DNA from: Nocardia uniformis NBRC 13702
GTDB taxonomy: Bacteria; Actinomycetota; Actinomycetes; Mycobacteriales; Mycobacteriaceae
Assembly: GCF_001613345.1 (NCBI RefSeq)
Contig: NZ_BDCE01000002.1
Coordinates: 1-43,953, forward strand
Length of the DNA: 43,953 nt
Direction of reading: 5' to 3'
The number at the start of each line of letters is the position of its first letter. Within the stretch, counting starts at the first letter, position 1. The position numbers and the translations under genes were made by a program. Of the stretch, positions 42,078 to 43,953 are shown in pieces. The notes beneath the pieces are model-generated. The model saw only the letters and a program-made list of their open reading frames with translations, was not told the DNA's origin and made no database searches.

Positions 42078-42836
42078 TCAGTAAGCGGCGACCGCCCCGT
42101 CGAGGGCCGTCTGGAGTTCGGCGCGGACCAGGCGCGCGATTTCGGCGGGGCGCGCGGGTAGTTCCACCGGGACCCCGAAATAGAAGCTGGCCGATTTGGC
42201 CTCCTCCTTGCTGGGCTCCACCGTCGGATCCGTGCGGGGACCGTAACTGAGGCCGAGGGATACCAGCACCGGCTGCGCACCCAGCTTCATGGCCCGGAAA
42301 CCGATATGCCCGATACCGCTGCCCACCGACTGCACCTGGGTCGGATCCACGTTATTGCAGGTGCCCTCCGGGAAGACCGCCACCCCGTCGCCGCGACGCA
42401 ACCGTTCGGCGCATACATCGATCATTTGCTGACCGGCGGCGTTCACCGCGCGCAACCCGTGGTCCTTACCGCGGAATACCGGGATCCCGCCCATCATGTC
42501 GATCCGCCGCCGCAGCTTCTCCTCGAGGAAGAGTTCGTCCTTGGCCAGCACCCGGGTCCGTCCGATGACGGGCCGCAACACACTGCTCCAGGCCGCCGCG
42601 GCCACCGTGTACGGATCCAATTGCGAGAGGTGATTGATCGAGATGAGCAGTGGCCGCCGCTGGGAGACCAACTCCCGCAGGCGCTCCCGCGCCGCTGGCG
42701 CATATGCGACGCGCGCCCGATAGCGCCGCGCCAGCAGGGCGTAGGCCCCCCGGGCCTGCCACCGGTTCTGCTGATGATCGCGATAGAACTCGTAAACCGC
42801 ATCACTGTTCTCGAGGACTACCTCGGGACGTTCCAT
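42078..42836 (-). CDS. PlsC-like lysophospholipid acyltransferase
   Basis: The 252-aa protein has the HX4D catalytic motif in NHLSQLDP, then GGIPVFRGKD and FPEGTCNN for the glycerophosphate-binding motifs II and III. It should add a fatty acyl chain to a lysolipid or other acceptor at the inner membrane face. There is no strong membrane helix, only amphipathic N-terminal helices. GGTGAGG lies 2 nt before the ATG. It converges with the GNAT gene. Confidence 0.88.
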   Translation of the reverse strand: MERPEVVLENSDAVYEFYRDHQQNRWQARGAYALLARRYRARVAYAPAARERLRELVSQRRPLLISINHLSQLDPYTVAAAAWSSVLRPVIGRTRVLAKDELFLEEKLRRRIDMMGGIPVFRGKDHGLRAVNAAGQQMIDVCAERLRRGDGVAVFPEGTCNNVDPTQVQSVGSGIGHIGFRAMKLGAQPVLVSLGLSYGPRTDPTVEPSKEEAKSASFYFGVPVELPARPAEIARLVRAELQTALDGAVAAY

Positions 42837-42890
42837 GGCCTCACCCTAATAGGCACTCCAAATATTGTGTCCCGGTGGAATGATGGCGGG

Positions 42891-43505
42891 GTGGCACGCG
42901 CAGAGGATCACGGCGACAGATCTCGACGCGAATCCCGGCACGACGAAAACGTGGTGCGGCCGGGAACCTTATTGGTGTCCGCGACCGACCTGGTGGAGTC
43001 CTCGTTCCGGCGCACCATCGTGTACATCGTCGAACACAATGACGCGGGCACTCTCGGCGTGGTGTTGAACCGGCAGAGCGAAACCGCGGTCGCCGATGTG
43101 CTGCCCAAGTGGGCCGAATTGGCGGCGACACCGCAGTCGCTCTACATCGGCGGGCCGGTGAAACGCGATGCCGCGCTGTGTCTGGCCCTGACGAGGGTGG
43201 GCACCGACATCGACGGGGTGTCGGGTTTACGCAGGGTGGATGGGCGCATCGCGCTGGTGGATCTGGATTCCGATCCCGACCGGATCGCCCCGCTGGTCGA
43301 GGGTCTACGAATATTCGCGGGGTACGCCGGCTGGACCTTCGGACAGTTGGAGGGGGAATTGGATCGCGGTGACTGGCTCGTGCTGTCGGCGCTGCCGACC
43401 GATCCGATCGCGGGTCGGGGCGACCTGTGGGCGCAGGTGTTGCGCCGCCAGCCGCTCCCGCTGTCGCTATTGGCGACCCACCCCATCGAGGTCGAACGCA
43501 ATTAG
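42891..43505 (+). CDS. YqgE/AlgH family protein (UPF0301)
   Basis: The 204-aa protein has RPGTLLVSATDL, RTIVYIVEHNDAGTLGVVLNR, IGGPVKRDA and GYAGWTFGQLEGELDRGDWLV, which cover the family from end to end. The molecular role is unknown. GTG 42891 gives a length close to that of mycobacterial Rv0038 as I recall it. It is divergent from the PlsC-like gene and ends at a hairpin shared with the next gene. Confidence 0.93.
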   Translation: MARAEDHGDRSRRESRHDENVVRPGTLLVSATDLVESSFRRTIVYIVEHNDAGTLGVVLNRQSETAVADVLPKWAELAATPQSLYIGGPVKRDAALCLALTRVGTDIDGVSGLRRVDGRIALVDLDSDPDRIAPLVEGLRIFAGYAGWTFGQLEGELDRGDWLVLSALPTDPIAGRGDLWAQVLRRQPLPLSLLATHPIEVERN

Positions 43506-43529
43506 CGGTGGGCCCGCGGGGCGACAATA

Positions 43530-43557
43530 CGAAACCCCCGCCGCAGCGGGGGTTTCG
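43530..43557. terminator. Bidirectional hairpin after yqgE
   Basis: CGAAACCCCCGC (43530-43541) pairs exactly with 43546-43557 around the loop CGCA. The stem's A/T ends supply a short T run in both directions. It separates two convergent genes. Confidence 0.88.
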
Positions 43558-43568
43558 CGGTATTCACC

Positions 43569-43953
43569 TCAGTTGATGCGGCGGCGGAACTGACTGGTGG
43601 CCCAGAAGTATCCGCCGATGGCGATGGCCGCGATCCAGAGCAGCGCCAGGATTCCGTTGTTCCCGATCTCCGCGCCAATGAGCAGTCCGCGGATGGTTTC
43701 ACCGATCGGGGTGAAGGGCTGGTATTCGACGAACTGCTTCACACCGACGGGCATGGTGCTCGCGGGCACCAGACTCAGGAAGGGCAGCATGACGATGGGC
43801 ATGGGCAGATTGCTGGCGCTCTCCGGGTTCTGTGCGACCAGACCGAAGGCCGCGGCCAACCAGCTGAGCGCGAAGATCACTGCGGTAATCAGCCCGAAGG
43901 CAGCCAGCCACTCCAGTACATCGGCGTTCGGACGGAAGCCGATAACCAGCGCC
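43569..43953 (-). CDS. ABC-2 type permease, C-terminal part (DrrB-like)
   Basis: The last 127 residues of the reading frame are in the window; the 5' part lies beyond the right edge. The segment holds about three helices, with FALSWLAAAFGLVAQNPESA and LPFLSLVPASTMPVG, then QPFTPIGETIRGLL and a final helix. This matches daunorubicin-resistance-type ABC-2 permeases. Its ATPase would be expected upstream, outside the window. Substrate unknown. Confidence 0.88.
   Translation of the reverse strand, partial: ALVIGFRPNADVLEWLAAFGLITAVIFALSWLAAAFGLVAQNPESASNLPMPIVMLPFLSLVPASTMPVGVKQFVEYQPFTPIGETIRGLLIGAEIGNNGILALLWIAAIAIGGYFWATSQFRRRIN

Noticed and set aside
1..43953. tRNA, rRNA, riboswitch or prophage features
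   Set aside because: No cloverleaf, rRNA segment, known riboswitch core, integrase or transposase was noticed by eye; a covariance-model search was not possible here.

Overview
The window reads as chromosome of a high-GC, mycolic-acid-making actinomycete, most likely Nocardia or a close relative (genus inferred from gene content, not proven). It carries an MmpL3-type mycolate exporter in a TrmB-NYN-MmpL3 operon, a GTP-type PEP carboxykinase, a DUF3068 membrane protein and a YbhN-type membrane protein. From memory of the M. tuberculosis map, the left half matches Rv0228 to Rv0204c in inverted order. No rRNA, tRNA, CRISPR array, phage or insertion sequence was seen.

Layout. 1-9.4 kb: an envelope cluster of acyltransferase, DUF3068 protein, MOP flippase, large polytopic membrane protein, glycosyltransferase and methyltransferase, probably building or modifying a surface glycan or glycolipid. 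9.3-10.3 kb: two small unknown genes in a lower-GC patch. 10.3-13.7 kb: aldehyde dehydrogenase and pckG, convergent on a strong hairpin. 13.9-16.8 kb: an overlapping pair of a P-loop GTPase and a membrane-anchored, degenerate GTPase-like partner. 17.2-23.4 kb: lipase, then trmB-NYN-mmpL3 with overlapping or touching reading frames. 23.4-31 kb: SnoaL-like protein, 51-aa protein, hydrolase, DUF1707 protein, a MacS-type two-component system and an AI-2E-type transporter. 29.4-32.5 kb: membrane adenylate cyclase, YbhN protein and DUF3054 protein in one operon. 32.5-34.2 kb: a lipoprotein-like PBP homologue without recognisable catalytic motifs. 34.5-35.9 kb: an unknown gene behind a palindromic operator, a deletion scar made of UvrA and WYL fragments, and aroQ. 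36-38 kb: ABC ATPase, permease and XRE regulator operon. 38.2-40.5 kb: two tandem imine-reductase-like genes divergent from an HxlR regulator. 40.5-44 kb: glycerate kinase, GNAT protein, PlsC-like acyltransferase, YqgE and the end of an ABC-2 permease.

Dispersed features. An imperfect inverted repeat built on CGTCATTCCGGC...GCCGGAATGACG occurs five times, whole or partial, always between genes. Several genes have a TANNNT box 6-7 nt before the start codon and no Shine-Dalgarno sequence, which suggests leaderless transcripts.

Leads most worth following: the GTPase/pseudo-GTPase pair, the apparently inactive PBP homologue, the paired palindromes between the flippase and its divergent neighbour, the UvrA/WYL scar, and the palindrome overlapping the -10 box of the ABC-XRE operon.
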